Source: Brienomyrus brachyistius (taxonomy: Eukaryota; Chordata; Actinopteri; Osteoglossiformes; Mormyridae). From it: DNA of 64,000 nucleotides. Both the position numbers and the translations under genes were made by a program. Numbering within the stretch: position 1 is the stretch's first letter; each line of letters opens with the position of its first letter. Positions 23,360 through 34,860 of the stretch are shown here, piece by piece. The notes under the pieces are model-generated. The model made no database searches and had not been told where the DNA came from. It saw only the letters and a list, made by a program, of their open reading frames with translations. The DNA is taken from NCBI RefSeq assembly GCF_023856365.1, contig NC_064538.1, forward strand, positions 4,295,832 to 4,359,831, read 5' to 3'.

Positions 23360-23570
23360 ATGTGTTTTCCTCATTACCGCTACGTCGCTTAACAGTTATA
23401 ACACTGAGCGCCGCGCTATGATCGCACCTCGGAGCTGCGGGGAAGGCGATAAAACGACCGGGGGAGCCGGAGACGGCGTGCGGGAGGCTCTCTGAACACG
23501 GCCGCTTTGTTCTCCGGGAGCTCGGGTGTCCCCGCTGCCGCGTCATTTAACACCGCAACTGTAAATTTTA
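23360..23570. other. CpG-rich patch
   Basis: CpG dinucleotides are dense (TACGTCGC, GAGCGCCGCGC, GGCGTGCGGG, GCCGCGTC) against a CpG-poorer background. It could be a small CpG island or an unmethylated enhancer. No TATA, initiator or exon is evident. Confidence 0.35.
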
Positions 23571-24781
23571 CATAAAACGTGTGAAATCACAGACTCTCAT
23601 AGCACACCGGTGACATAAAGTGCATGTGTTAAGTCACACCGAATTCAGTCTGTGGAGTTTGTTTCCCCCAAGGGAGGTTTTCAAAAACAATTAACCTGGG
23701 CATCCAGCAGTTTAAAAGACAGCAGTCAAGTATTTTTTCAGGTACCGATACCAGCGTTTTATTAATAACAATGGACGGTTTTTTTGAAATTCCATTTGTA
23801 GAAGACTAAGGGTGGATAACAATATGTAGTCTAAAAATGACAAAGTATTATTTACTAAAAAAGAAAATCAACTAATAACATTTAAAGGAGAACAGGCTAA
23901 CCTGAACTATATAAATTACTATACTTTGTCTTTACAAATAGGATAAAACTACAAGACTAAAACAACTGCAATTCAGCATGCAACATACTGCTGGTTTTGG
24001 AGGAGAGCATTCTAGGGTCCATAAAGTTGTAACAGGTCACAACCTCAGAGGAGCAGGATTAACATCAGGGCAAACCAACACTGAGGACCCAACAATATCA
24101 GTTTATGTGCGTCAGTACCCCGAGCTTCATTAACAATGAGAAACAGACTGCAGAAACATCTCACACCACTAGGGGGGCGCCTGATTTTTCTTACGATTCT
24201 AGAACAGGGATTTCCACCTCGGCTTTGTGCGTTATGTTTTTTGGATATCTGCTACACCACTGAAAAGCTGGAATGCACCGAGAGAGACGGCTATTATTAA
24301 TCCAAGCCCCCGTCACAGAGAATTTCCGCACAGTTCTGGCACAAGGGGAAAGGAGAGGTATGGTCACACTTTTTGATGAATGTGTTATTTACAGGTACCA
24401 ATGACAAGACACTAACCGGCCAGGGGCCCTCAGAGGCCTTGATGAAGGCAGCAGATGTTCCTGGCGCCGGTTTCTCTTCACGTCACACACGCGAAACACC
24501 TGCTTCCCCCGCGGCTAAATCTGGAGACCGGCCACTCACCCACCCCCCTTCTCTGGCTCATCTGCGTGCCGAAAGAATGCACGTTTCGGCGGTAGTCCAT
24601 ACTCATCAAGAGCATCTGAGTGCTGAATCGTACCTCGTCTTCCTTGCCGCACACATCTTGCGGTTCAGCATTCAGTAAGTAACGCGATGACTGCAATCGC
24701 GCAGCTGTTGAGCCTAAAAAAGTCTGGCTCATTTAATAAGAGACGACAACACGGAAACAGAATCTCAGAAACAATCTTTTT

Positions 24782-24837
24782 TTTTTATTCGCCAAGTACA
24801 GAGAAATACAAGGAATTTCATTTGGTGCGGGTGGCGT
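24782..24837 (-). repeat. Retroposon 3' tail fragment
   Basis: TTTATTCGCCAAGTACAGAG...AAATACAAGGAATTTCATTTGGTG fits the common fish repeat that reads 'cttttattcgccaagta...acaaggaatttg'. A related, more decayed copy lies at 32056-32150. Only the tail is present. Orientation is tentative. Confidence 0.55.
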
Positions 24838-25199
24838 CATGACAGTACGTTTTGTATATAATATTGTTTTAAGTATAGATAGGTATTTCCTACAGGCCTG
24901 TGTATTATATATAGTATTAAATTGTTGTAAGCACATATGTAATACACACATAGATACATATCCGTGTAAATATTTTGAAGAACATATAAAAGTTATGGTG
25001 AACCTTAACTTTATTACCTTCCAATCAGCATTTTTAAAAATTTCATTTGCTAAATTGTATGTACATCTTTTTTTAAAACAACGTTAGAGCAAATAAATCA
25101 TACCCCGAAGTCTCCATTGTTTACTTGGCCCAGGGTCAATAAATTAAAATGCAGGTACAGTTTCCTGTGTGGGCGTTTCCTGCTCGGAAGTTCAGGACA

Positions 25200-25460
25200 T
25201 TAAGTCTGGTGGCTTGTAAACTGAGCCGGGAAGTTTAATTGATCTAAAAGAGTTTAATGTGGCGTGGTGAATCGCCAGTGACAACGTGGATTTATTCTGC
25301 GGGCTCCGCCGAAGAACATAATATTGGGGACATTTTACAGCTAAAGGGAAATTTTAATTAGTGCCACAAAAATGATTTACTTCATATTGACTTAAATTAC
25401 AGCCCTGTGACAATGCAGGAATTAAGCTTGAAACCAGGCTGGAAGACTTTGAGTCGATTT
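25200..25460. promoter_or_regulatory. Enhancer-like block
   Basis: Repeat-free sequence of balanced composition with AGTTTAATTGATC, TAATTA (25355-25360) and short runs of well-spaced AT cores. It resembles vertebrate conserved non-coding DNA. Motif content is suggestive of homeodomain binding only. Confidence 0.25.
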
Positions 25461-26290
25461 TGCGTATAAAGAAAACCCGCATTCAGCCTGTGGGACTGAC
25501 GCCCTCTTTAACACTTAACGGGTATGTTTAAGCAGCGTGCTGTGTGTTGAGTTTATCAAAAAGCCTCTGAATTCCTTTGATATTTGTTACAGATTTTAGG
25601 GAAACTCCACAATTACTGTAATGCTTCAAGGAAAAAGGATACTCTGCAGTAGAACAGGATAGGAAGTATCCAAAGCATGTTACATATTTACCAGTAAGGG
25701 GCGAATGAATGGGTGAACTCAAACTCTTATCTGCGCAATACATCTATTTCACAAATGGCTGCACAAATAAAATGTACATTATATCATCCATGAATCAAGG
25801 GGGGAGGGGTAAAGTCTTTGCAAATTTTTAAAATACAAACAATATTACATATGATGCATAATGCTTGACAGCATCTCGCAGTTAATTTAGGGCTTGGATA
25901 TGAAATCGAGTCAATGTACTCAAACATATTTGTCTCCAAAGATTTTATTGATTAAGCGTTTTTACGGCCGAGTTGAAAAGGCCTTACTGAGGTCTTTTTA
26001 CAGCCTAAGTCGAAAAAAATCAATCCGTTCCGAGGGAGCGACAGCCAACGCAACTGGAAAAGGCAGTCAGCTCTTCCGTGCTTCCTGGATGCCAGTATCT
26101 AATTCCTGACTGCCGGACAGGAAGCTTTCGTAACGGGACGGTGCACATGCTTTGCAGCTCCTGTAAGGGCCGCCACGGATCCCTCCGCTAAACGTATCAC
26201 TCAGAGTGGTCCCGTCCGAACTGACCAGAGAACGCTTCCAGCGTTGATCCATTATTAGAAAGGGGTTCTGACACTTCTGGGTAGAGTGGC

Positions 26291-26308
26291 GGGGGGGGGG
26301 GGGGGGGG
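26291..26308 (+). repeat. Poly-G tract (G18)
   Basis: An uninterrupted G run followed by TA and an A run. Confidence 0.9.
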
Positions 26309-27224
26309 TAAAAAAAAACAGAAGGCGAGTGAAAGGACCCTGTTTTGGTGTCTTGAAATGGGACACCCCCAAAACAGAAAAGTTACGCAGAAGAATACCG
26401 GCATATAAGTCACCTCACATGTGTCCGGCCACCATGGCAACCGGCGCTCATAAAAGCAGTCGAGGTTCCCGGTAATTTACGTGCCTGTCTCAGTCTATTT
26501 ACAACTCAGTCGAATCAATCCTCATCTATTATTTTTACTGGGACTAAGTTCTGTGGGTTATTAATTATTGTTTTTCTTGGGCAGTACTTGCACCTGCAAA
26601 AAGGTCTCCAACGTCGGCAGGACCCATGACCCGAAAATACAAAATCTGGCTTCTATATTTTTAATTACATATTCATTGAAACATTATTGTGACCGCAACT
26701 GAAACACACAGGTAGCTGGGAAAAAAAATCCGACTTTTTATACCCTTTGGGTTTTTAGATTCGTCTCCTTTTCTGACGTGACATTTACACAGTGTACAGA
26801 ATTAGCTTTTCACACAAATGTCCTTTTTGTCTCCACTCTCTGCTGTCCTGGGTATCAGCCTTGCCCAGACAGGTGTAACAGGTAGGCTGGCTAATAACTA
26901 CACTACAAACGGGAGCCTGTTCATTGCATAGAAGTGCCTTCTATTATTCCGATATGCAAAACCGTGCATTCGATGGCTGACCAATCAGAAACAAGGATCC
27001 CAGGGATCTGGAGTTGGCCCAGAGTTTTGCAGGAGATCAACGACGTGCCTACTGGGATATCTGACTCATTTCATGGTGCATGGACACCACCTTGGAAATG
27101 AGTGTGCTCAGGTCGTGGAAAGTTCTGGAAATAAATAGACCCCTCCATCTCCTCACTGACATTTGTTACACCTGTCCGTGCACACCTGGTTCAATAGTAC
27201 AGCACTCTCCTGACCGGGTGACCC

Positions 27225-27413
27225 TAGACTGGCAAATATTTGCCTATGATTTGGACATCTTGACACATGCATTGAAATGAAGCTGTATTTGCCATTCGCA
27301 CAAGAACAGATATACTGAAACCTATGGCAATGCGACTGCTCTGCTGAGCACACGATTTGAACCAACAACCTTCCACTAACAGGCACAGAATCTTAGCCCG
27401 CTGAGCCGCACAC
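27225..27413 (-). mobile_element. tRNA-derived SINE, minus strand
   Basis: On the minus strand the head reads GCGGCTCAGCGGGCTAAG (A box) with GGTTCAAATC (B box) about 35 bases later, as in a tRNA-derived Pol III promoter. The body then carries TTTCAGTATATCTGTTC and GCGAATGGCAAATAC, matching the middle of the fish SINE also seen at 29218 and 52483. A segment between head and body seems deleted. The copy is old. Confidence 0.7.
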
Positions 27414-27619
27414 ACTGCATTGTAATATTTTGTAGTATCTTGTACCTACCAAATACTTTCAATGTATTGCAATGAAATTATATTCAGTCCCTATGAATAC
27501 TATATATGGGGATTTTACCCAATCACAGTTCCAGCAGTAATGGCAGCAGAAAGCGATTCCTATTCTGCACTCCATCCCAACGACTCTCTCCGTGGGGAAA
27601 CGGCTCGGGCAAACCCTTT

Positions 27620-27720
27620 TTCCTTCTCTGTAGTTAATTACCCATTACCATATGCATTATCATAATGTGTCACAGTGCACTCTGCCCTAATGATGATGAG
27701 AGCCCCTTAATTAGTTGTCG
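27620..27720. promoter_or_regulatory. Compact homeobox-site cluster
   Basis: Within about 90 bases: AGTTAATTACCC, CATATGCATTATCATAATG, and CCTTAATTAGTTG. Two TAATTA cores flank an ATGCATTA POU-like site. No simple repeats are present. Regulatory role is inferred. Confidence 0.3.
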
Positions 27721-28901
27721 AAAGCTAAACAGTCCGCGGCTGGGGGACTCGCTGGCTTAGAAGCACCTATTTCACCTCCCAGGGAAACGCAAAAAAAAAG
27801 GCCACAAAACTTGTCTAACCTTCAAGAAGTACCTTTATACATAATGCACGCTGGTTTCCCGTTCAAAGGTCTGAAAGAGGGTAATTATGGGACGTCAGCT
27901 GATAGACACTGCTTTTGGTCCCTGACAAAGGGTCACCACATAACTTTGCCTGCAACCTGGTAGAACAGACCCACGTGGATCTTGGAGCCAAACCAGAGTT
28001 CTTCCCCTGGCAAACTCACACCTGGCCTGGTTGCCTTGTACCGTACCCTAGCAAAATTGGCCCCCCTGCCCGCTCCCCTACCGGTCTGCAGTCACACTGT
28101 GCTTAACGACCTGGTCCTGACCACACTTTCGCCATCACCATGCGACTTCTTTGTGTAGGAATAGGAGAGAAAGCACAACTGTACAAGAGACAGGAATTCA
28201 TAACTAATGTCCTTATTTCGTGGCTTATTTGGAGTCGGCGTGACGACGCATGGATTTAATTACTATGCAGCGTAGTTATTTCTGTTTATTTGCACTGCAC
28301 GTATAACAAGATAATCCTGTATTCTTTGTTTTGCATCCAGCCGTTCCTGAATACTCTTGTCAGCCCAGATTTCTAGCAAACACTGCACCTCTGGAACAGA
28401 CCAAGGTGATCCCTTTGCCACCATGTTTGTGCAATGTTTGTCTCTCCCCCCCCAACCCACTCAGACTAAAAAAATGGCAAGAGCAGGACATGCAATTAAA
28501 TTAAGGCTTTTCAAAAGTTGTCCTGTCGTTTCCAAAAGGGAAATACGGATCAAATTAGGTGATGCGGGGGAGAAGGGGTGGGGTGCGGGGGGATGTTATG
28601 GACTGGCGCCCGACCAAGACCTTGCAGTGTCTTTCTTTTGCGTATTCGAGGGGGGGCGGTGACCCGGCCAGCCCGACACGAAAGTCACATTACGGGTGAG
28701 AAGCACAGTCAGCCCATTGTGGCCGGCTGCAGGACCCGGATCCGGCGGAGCCCTCCATGCCGGCCCATTGTCCGCTCCCGTTCAGGGGTCCCACAAGAAC
28801 CCTTCACACTCTGGCGAACCTGAGAAGTCATGCGGCGGCCAAACGTGAAGGCGAGAAAGCCGTCGGGAGACAGGTGAAAAGTAAGACACAGGGAGCGAGC
28901 T

Positions 28902-28916
28902 CCCCCCCCCCCCCCC
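28902..28916 (+). repeat. Poly-C tract (C15)
   Basis: Uninterrupted C run in a GC-rich setting. Confidence 0.9.
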
Positions 28917-29217
28917 GGCTCCTCGGGTTGCAGGGGTCGGGGCTCCACGGGGAAGTGGGTTTACAGAGATACTGATGCACCCGCTGCTTGCGGAGAGCCT
29001 CTGATATGGGTGTGGCTCCTGGGGGGTGGGGGAGGTCCTCAACGCTGTTAGGCGATCGCTCCCTCCCAAACATGCAACTTCACACTCTGAAATTATTAGC
29101 ATAACGCTAATCAGCTGGCCAGGGTGACTCGCAGCATACGTGGCAGTAATAGCCCTTCTGCTAGTGTGAAGACTCTGCGTTGGGGAGGGAAATGTATGCA
29201 CTGGAAAAGTACATCTG

Positions 29218-29400
29218 ATTGAGGTAGGTGGTCGTGGTGGTTAGGGAACAGTGCCCAGCACACTCTAGTCCCAAGAGGGGGTCCTGCTCTTGTACCCTTA
29301 AGCTGTGTACTTAACCTTAATTGCTTCAGTAAAAAACCCATCTGTATAAATGGCTGAAAAACACTGTAAACTTCGAGCAATGTGGCTAAGCTTGGAAGAA
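29218..29400 (+). mobile_element. tRNA-derived SINE fragment, plus strand
   Basis: The body reads TGTACCCTTAAGCTGTGTAC, then TTAACCTTAATTGCTTCAGT and TGTATAAATGGCTGAAAAAC. These are typical phrases of fish SINEs ('cttgagcaaggtacttaacc...attgcttcagta...tgtataaatgg'). The head (GTGGTTAGGGAA) is only a remnant and no clean B box remains. Confidence 0.65.
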
Positions 29401-29939
29401 AATACCTGCAAAGGTTACAAATACTGCAGCATCTGTTGAAAGGGGCCAGAGCCTTCTGGCTGCCACGCTCAGACGACGCAGCCAAGGCGATGTGTTCAGG
29501 CCCATGGGCGTCGCTGGGAACCCGCAGTCACGGCTGACGACATCAACCGCCGGCCAGAGGGGAACCCTTCCAGGGTCCAGCGAGGGTCCAGCTGTGGGGG
29601 CAAAATCACTAAAGTGATGAGAGGGAAATCGAAAATACTGGACAGGTGAGACATAAAGAGAATCCCTGGTTGATATTATTAACCCACAAACGTGACACGT
29701 AACCCAGGCAATGCCATCATCTTTTAAACGAAAATATGGCTCAGCACCATAATTCCTCTCGCTAGCTTTTCCTTCACAGACTATTACGAAACAATAACAG
29801 TATTAACGGCTGGAGATTTCTCCCTTTTCCCTTTCCGAACTAGAAGGCAGGCTGTATTTTTCTTCTTTGCTTCTTGCTAAGTTAGCAGGAATCTATCAGA
29901 GCCCTGACACCTTTATTGGTGAGTGGAGACAGCCCTTTG

Positions 29940-30080
29940 GGTCAAGAGCCCTTGGCCCAAATCGCCGAGCGAATAATGGCTGATCCCCCGCGCCCCTCGT
30001 GACGCTGAAAGGTCCGCGCGCCGGGGGGTTCCCCGCGATGCTTCCTCACCGAGGCGCTCGCCGCTCCAATACATTTGGCG
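29940..30080. other. CpG-rich patch
   Basis: A dense CpG cluster in about 140 bases, including TCCGCGCGCCGGGG. No core promoter element or exon accompanies it. Confidence 0.35.
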
Positions 30081-30617
30081 TAGGTAACCGTGTGTGCGTT
30101 TAGGGCAACATTTTCTACATGCGGGAAGTTTGCAGCGGTTTGTTTTTCATTACTGCCTGTCTGTAGCGCAGGGGGTGAAGAAAAAGGAACAGCTCAACGG
30201 TCTGGGACGCAGGGAAATTGAGAAACACGCTTTCTGACCCGGGCTTTGCCAGTCGTGAAATACGCTATGACATTTCAGACAAATCCAGGAATCTGCTCCG
30301 TGCAAAATTAAATGCTGAAAAAATTATATAAAATCGGCTGAAAACTTTACTGTAATAACGAAATAATGTTGAAGCCTGAAATACAGATGACATCAGATAC
30401 ATATATTAAGTATACACATATATGGGCTTTGCAGTCATTTAGTATGTTTGTGATATATTAAATGACTGTAGAGTCGCTTGACCTAAATAAATGAGACAAA
30501 CAGGAAAAGCGGCCTCGCTGGCCGACCGGCTAGAGGTCTTTATGGCAGCAGGAGTTAAGCTACCGGCGTTAAGCTGCTCCCTGCGGTGCGGCTCAGGCCC
30601 GCTCTCATTGTTGACTG

Positions 30618-30631
30618 GCGCCCCCTAGTGA
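30618..30631 (-). promoter_or_regulatory. CTCF-like core motif
   Basis: The plus strand reads GCGCCCCCTAGTGA; the minus strand TCACTAGGGGGCGC differs from the CTCF core CCASYAGRKGGCRS only at the first base. It has the same orientation as the site at 8574. Binding is not shown. Confidence 0.35.
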
Positions 30632-32055
30632 GAACTCTGCTGTCCTCGCACCAAAGAAGGAGGAACTGCTATCCAGCCTCCCACTGAGAGGGACCTATTT
30701 AATCTCGAAAAATAAAAATGCTGCATTGTTGGTTTTCCCTTTTTTTCCAGGGTAATGCTTGAGAGCGCACCTGCCTTCTCCGCGTAATTAAAGCCCCTTC
30801 TGCGGGCGATAGAAGGCTTTCGGAGCGCTGTTTTCTTTGCGCTCTTAACCTCAGTGTGACTTGAAGACATTAAAACCAACTTTCCTGAACGAAAGTCGTC
30901 CCCTAGGCTCCTTATTCCCCCGGACGCGAGAAGGTTCAGTTACCTCGTTAGTGTCCTGCAGGTAGAATAAGTCAGAGTTTAAGTTTGCCGCAGGCTCTGC
31001 ACTTACGCAACGGGGACTTCATTCCTCTCTTCTATTAAAATAGTTACGCCTCATTAAGAAGCGGCATACTGATAAAGAGGTCAGTGCGATGTTAAGTACA
31101 GGCCTAACTGAAGTCGGGCAAACACGGAACACACGCTGATATGCTTTTCTATGAACTTTCTTTAACTGAGATGAATGTCTAACTTTGCGCTCCTGGGAAG
31201 AGAAACGCTGGAAAACACATACATGATTTATATAAATACAATGGGAGGATAAAACGCCTGCAAACGCAGATGTCATATGATGTCAACCAACATAATTTTT
31301 ACTAAGCCACTTACATTTAGCACCCCCCCATCTAGGATACTTCACACTTCCACCGTAACACAATGTCGCTCCCGGCCCCGCATTTGTAGACAAACACACA
31401 ATCGCTTGTTTTAAACCCCCCGTGCATGAAACATTCTGTAAAACTGCTACTTCCGATACATTATTTACACTTCGTTTGCTTTCATAAAATGCATTTTGGG
31501 TCTGTTTTCTATTTTCTGGTCATTGTATTTCCATTACGTCCTATTTAAACATTAACTACTGCTTTGTTTACGAAACACCCTCCCCCCTGCTTAAACATTT
31601 AAATGTTTGTCGGTCAGGACTTCTGCCTGCGTGCTTTTGACGGGAGCCGGCGCCTAAAATGTGCTGAGAGTTCAGCATTTATTGCCCCCCACCCCTTAAA
31701 AGGGCGCTTTCCCTGCCATTCACCCACCGCCGCTGCTGAACACGGGCTTTTGTACGGCGATAAAAACCGAAGTCGCTCGGTTCCTCCTTTCAATCCGAAG
31801 TAATGCACTGGCTCACATCAGACAAGTGTGGCGTGTCCCACTACTTCTCAGGTACTAGACTAAAATAAAATATGCATTTACTGTGTATTTCTATACATAT
31901 GGTTTAAAATGCAGTGCATTACGCTATCTACCTCTCCCAGAAGTGCTAAAGATGTGCAGAAATTGTAGGCTACGTTTAATTCCGATTATACAGTTGGTTT
32001 CACCCTGTGGCCGGAAGCAATATTAAGTGCACGACTGTATTGCATTTATATGTTA

Positions 32056-32150
32056 TTTTATCAGAATCAGGATCACTTTTATGCGCCAGGTAGTTTACCA
32101 TATACGTGAAATTTGTTTCGTCCCGCCGCATGTAAAAAAAAAAAAAAAAC
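32056..32150 (+). repeat. Retroposon 3' tail fragment with A16
   Basis: CAGAATCAGGATCACTTTTATGCGCCAGGTA...GTGAAATTTGTTTCG resembles the fish repeat 'atcagaatcagaatcacttttattggccaggta...aggaatttg'. An A16 run follows at 32134-32149. It is related to the shorter copy at 24782. Confidence 0.6.
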
Positions 32151-32910
32151 GATAAAATCTACAGTACAGATTATACACAGAAGGCTAACGGTGAGAGAAC
32201 GTGCCTAACAAAATGCAGTGTGCAGAGAAGCATGCACTGCAATGTCGGTCTATTACAAATTAGCGTAAACGACGTAAAATATAGGATGCATATACATAAA
32301 AAAAAACAATAAGGACAGAAGTAATTGCTGCTAATTTGGTGGGAGGGGGTTGTGTGGGTTCCTCATTATAGCTATTAAGGGGCTGTAATGTGTATTGATA
32401 CGCGTTTTCTTTCCTTGCCTGCCTAATTTTGCTGTAGTGGTAAATTCTGTTGTACTGTGTCGATGTGGCATTTGTCTGTCTTCAGCCGGTTCCCTGACCC
32501 CCTTGACTCTCTCCCACACTGGGGTCGATGGGCTGATCCCAGTTGCATGGCAGAGGAGCTCAGGAACCGCCAGCGAGCAGCACAGAGTCGACCACCCCGC
32601 ACTGATGGTTCCGTTCTTTTGTTTTGAACATTTTTATGCAGGTTGGGTCGAAAGCCAGGTCTGGCCGCTTAGACGCCGCTTGGGGTGAGGTGTACCACAC
32701 TGGGGGTTCCCCTCCCAGGCTGCCAGAGACATGTGGTGTGATGTTCTGTCCCCCGGTGACTGTGGACGTGATTTTCGCCAAACCATACAATAGGAGGGTG
32801 CGAGCCAGCGGGCTCGGGGGAGGCGGTCATGAGATTTACAGCCCGACTGGGACATCATGCATGCACGCATCGTGTTCTCTGACGGGCCGTTAGGGTCAGA
32901 GCACAGGATT

Positions 32911-32926
32911 GGGGGGGGGGGGGGGG
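32911..32926 (+). repeat. Poly-G tract (G16)
   Basis: Uninterrupted G run. Confidence 0.9.
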
Positions 32927-33235
32927 TGACCGCACATGCTTGCTGTCCACTTTCAGCATGAAACCGCGGCCTCTGCTGCAGCCCAAAGGGCCTCTGGGGG
33001 ACGACCTGATAAAATACCCCAGCCCCCACCATGCCTGCCAGAGGTCATTGGACCGGGTCGGCAAAAAGCCCAGACCAAGCCTATGGGACTTTGAAACGGT
33101 ACCGAGTTACGGAGCAGTGTGGCACAGTCCACGAAACTTCCAGCAACCTGCGGGACAACGGAGAATGTGAGCAGAGTCAGCAAAAACCAGTCCAGGGACC
33201 GTCACTGGCACAGGATGGGATCTCGAGCCCCTGAA

Positions 33236-33247
33236 CCCCCCCCCCCC
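33236..33247 (+). repeat. Poly-C tract (C12)
   Basis: Uninterrupted C run. Confidence 0.9.
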
Positions 33248-33999
33248 ATTCCACTGCGCAGCTGCCTGCTTCATTCTGCAAATTTCAAGTAAAGAAATCC
33301 CAACCTTCTTATGTAATGTAATATCCTTTAAAAAAAGTGAATCGGCAAGATAGCCCTTTGAAACAAACTTCTCGTCTGCTTTCCTTTCTTGTTTTCATAG
33401 GGGCGGAATATAAAATTACCAAAATTAGATAAAGCCCCAGTAACATGACAGAGAAAGGCTGCCCACCCCCCGCTACCCCAGAGGTCAGAGGAGACATAAA
33501 AGTCAGTGAAACTCAATAGAGCCCGAGGGAGCAGGTGAAGTGGCTCCTTCTGCTTTGATGGTCCCTCACACATAATAAAAACGCACAAAAGGGCCCGTTT
33601 CGCTGGTCCGGTCGGGGACAGGCACCCCACGCCGGCCAGAGCACACGCCGCCGTCCGCAGTCCAAAGGGACCCCGAGAAAAGCAAGATCCGTTCAAAAAC
33701 TGGAGGTCGTAAATACAGACAATTTGGGGAAAAGCGGCGATTCATTCCTAAAAACTAATAAATGCATCACCTTTGCTGCAATTTGGCTAAATTATACATG
33801 AATATTACATATATTCACACAGAAGGTAGGTTATTTGACCAAAACGTGTCACAGGACAAAGTCATTTGCATGGATTCATGGTCCTGGATTTATTTAACAT
33901 TATTTATTTATTTTGCAGTGGTCTTAGGATGTCCTCCCGGAATATGACAAAGCTGTCCTGACGGGGGCCCTAATTGCCTGCCTCCCCCCATAACAAATG

Positions 34000-34740
34000 T
34001 CCCTGGTTATCTTCCACCGCGAAAGGGCCTCTAACTGAATTAGTGCTAATTAAATTCCTCTGCGTGCCGTGCCTCATTACGAGGAGAGGGGACGGGGGGC
34101 TAATGAATGGACCGTGGCCACTCCTTGCGGGCTGACGGCAGGGAGAGAACGTTCCCTTCAATGAGACGGGTTGGTGGAGGGGGAATGACAGCAACAGGAA
34201 GAAAGCTAGCATTAAAATTGAGACATCGTTAGCGTCTGATGGATCTAATAGTGGCAACGGGGGAAGAAATATCACTCTTAGCTGGATATCAATCCCTACG
34301 ACAACAATAAGACCAGCTAAATAGAAGATATAGATCAATAACTCTTTTTATGGGGGTAAAGTGAAATAAGGGATAATTTTGCCCGATAAGTACAGCTCTG
34401 ACAGGGGCAAATAAAGCAGCAAGGATTTATCCTCTAAGTAGCAGATGAGATGACTGCGGTTTGGAGGTTCTGGTGAACCCATATTACCTCTGGAAGGCAA
34501 AATAAAAATCAACAACCCAGCATGCTATGATGGCAGTCATCCGTTCTTGGCAAATGGAACTGTCACCCTCGGTGTCATTTCCAGAGTAGCTGATGAAGGA
34601 GATACTCGTTTTGCTGATCACACGGCAGTAATGTTCCGGCAAATTAATTCCAAATGGAAAAGGCATTATGGGCATTGGGAAGACAGAGATCGTGAACCGA
34701 GGTGGATGGAAATTCCTGTCTCATGCGAAGCGGGAAGCCA
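34000..34740. promoter_or_regulatory. Long enhancer-like block
   Basis: About 740 bases free of simple repeats and recognisable transposons, in a window otherwise peppered with them. It contains TAATTAA (34047-34053), AATTAATT (34642-34649), CCAAATGGAAAAGG next to it, GGGATAATTTTGCCC, and GGATTTATCC. This texture fits vertebrate conserved non-coding elements near developmental genes. A 67-codon plus frame from 34547 lies inside, but the frame bias is weak. No alignment was available, so conservation is inferred. Confidence 0.4.
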
Positions 34741-34842
34741 TGTGTATTAAAATGCTGCCTCTCCGAGCATCTGGATCGGTTAATGCCTGGATATTTCCTC
34801 ATGGTCAGTCGCCGTTCCTCTGTGGTTCGGTTGATGCAGAAT

Positions 34843-34860
34843 CCCCCCCCCCCCACCCCC
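34843..34860 (+). repeat. Interrupted poly-C tract
   Basis: C12, A, then further C. Confidence 0.9.

Larger units (their letters stand above)
20716..24781. other. Non-coding interval with CpG-rich patches
   Basis: The interval contains an (AAAT)n run (21356-21379), a TATA-bearing CpG patch (21960-22130), a plain AT-rich stretch (22130-22940) and a CpG-rich patch at 23360-23570. The 168-codon frame at 20851-21357 has no domain features. No repeats of known families are seen between 20716 and 24781. Confidence 0.45.
24838..27224. other. Non-coding interval
   Basis: AT-rich up to 25130, then the enhancer-like block 25200-25460, then mixed sequence with the G18 run at 26291. No gene is recognised. 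Confidence 0.45.
27414..29217. other. Non-coding interval, GC-rich second half
   Basis: Holds the short AT-rich block at 27620-27720, an A9 run, then a GC-rich region (28560-29080) with a C15 tract. Overlapping frames on both strands at 28578-29201 are poly-Pro/Gly artefacts of the C run. Confidence 0.45.
29401..32055. other. Non-coding interval with CpG patch and CTCF-like core
   Basis: Includes a CpG-rich patch at about 29940-30080 (GCGCCCCTCG, GTCCGCGCGCCGG, GAGGCGCTCGCCG), an AT-rich stretch at 30290-30500, and the CTCF-like site at 30618. No coding sequence is recognised. Confidence 0.45.
32151..33999. other. Non-coding interval
   Basis: AT-rich to about 32400, then GC-richer to 33700, with G16 (32911-32926) and C12 (33236-33247). 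The many overlapping antisense frames at 32560-33234 are incompatible with one another and show no domains. Confidence 0.45.

Noticed and set aside
24166..24180. CTCF site CCACTAGGGGGGCGC
   Set aside because: An extra G breaks the core spacing, so it is mentioned only as a weak relative.
27345..27413. tRNA gene on the minus strand
   Set aside because: A and B boxes are present, but the cloverleaf is not intact and SINE body sequence follows directly.
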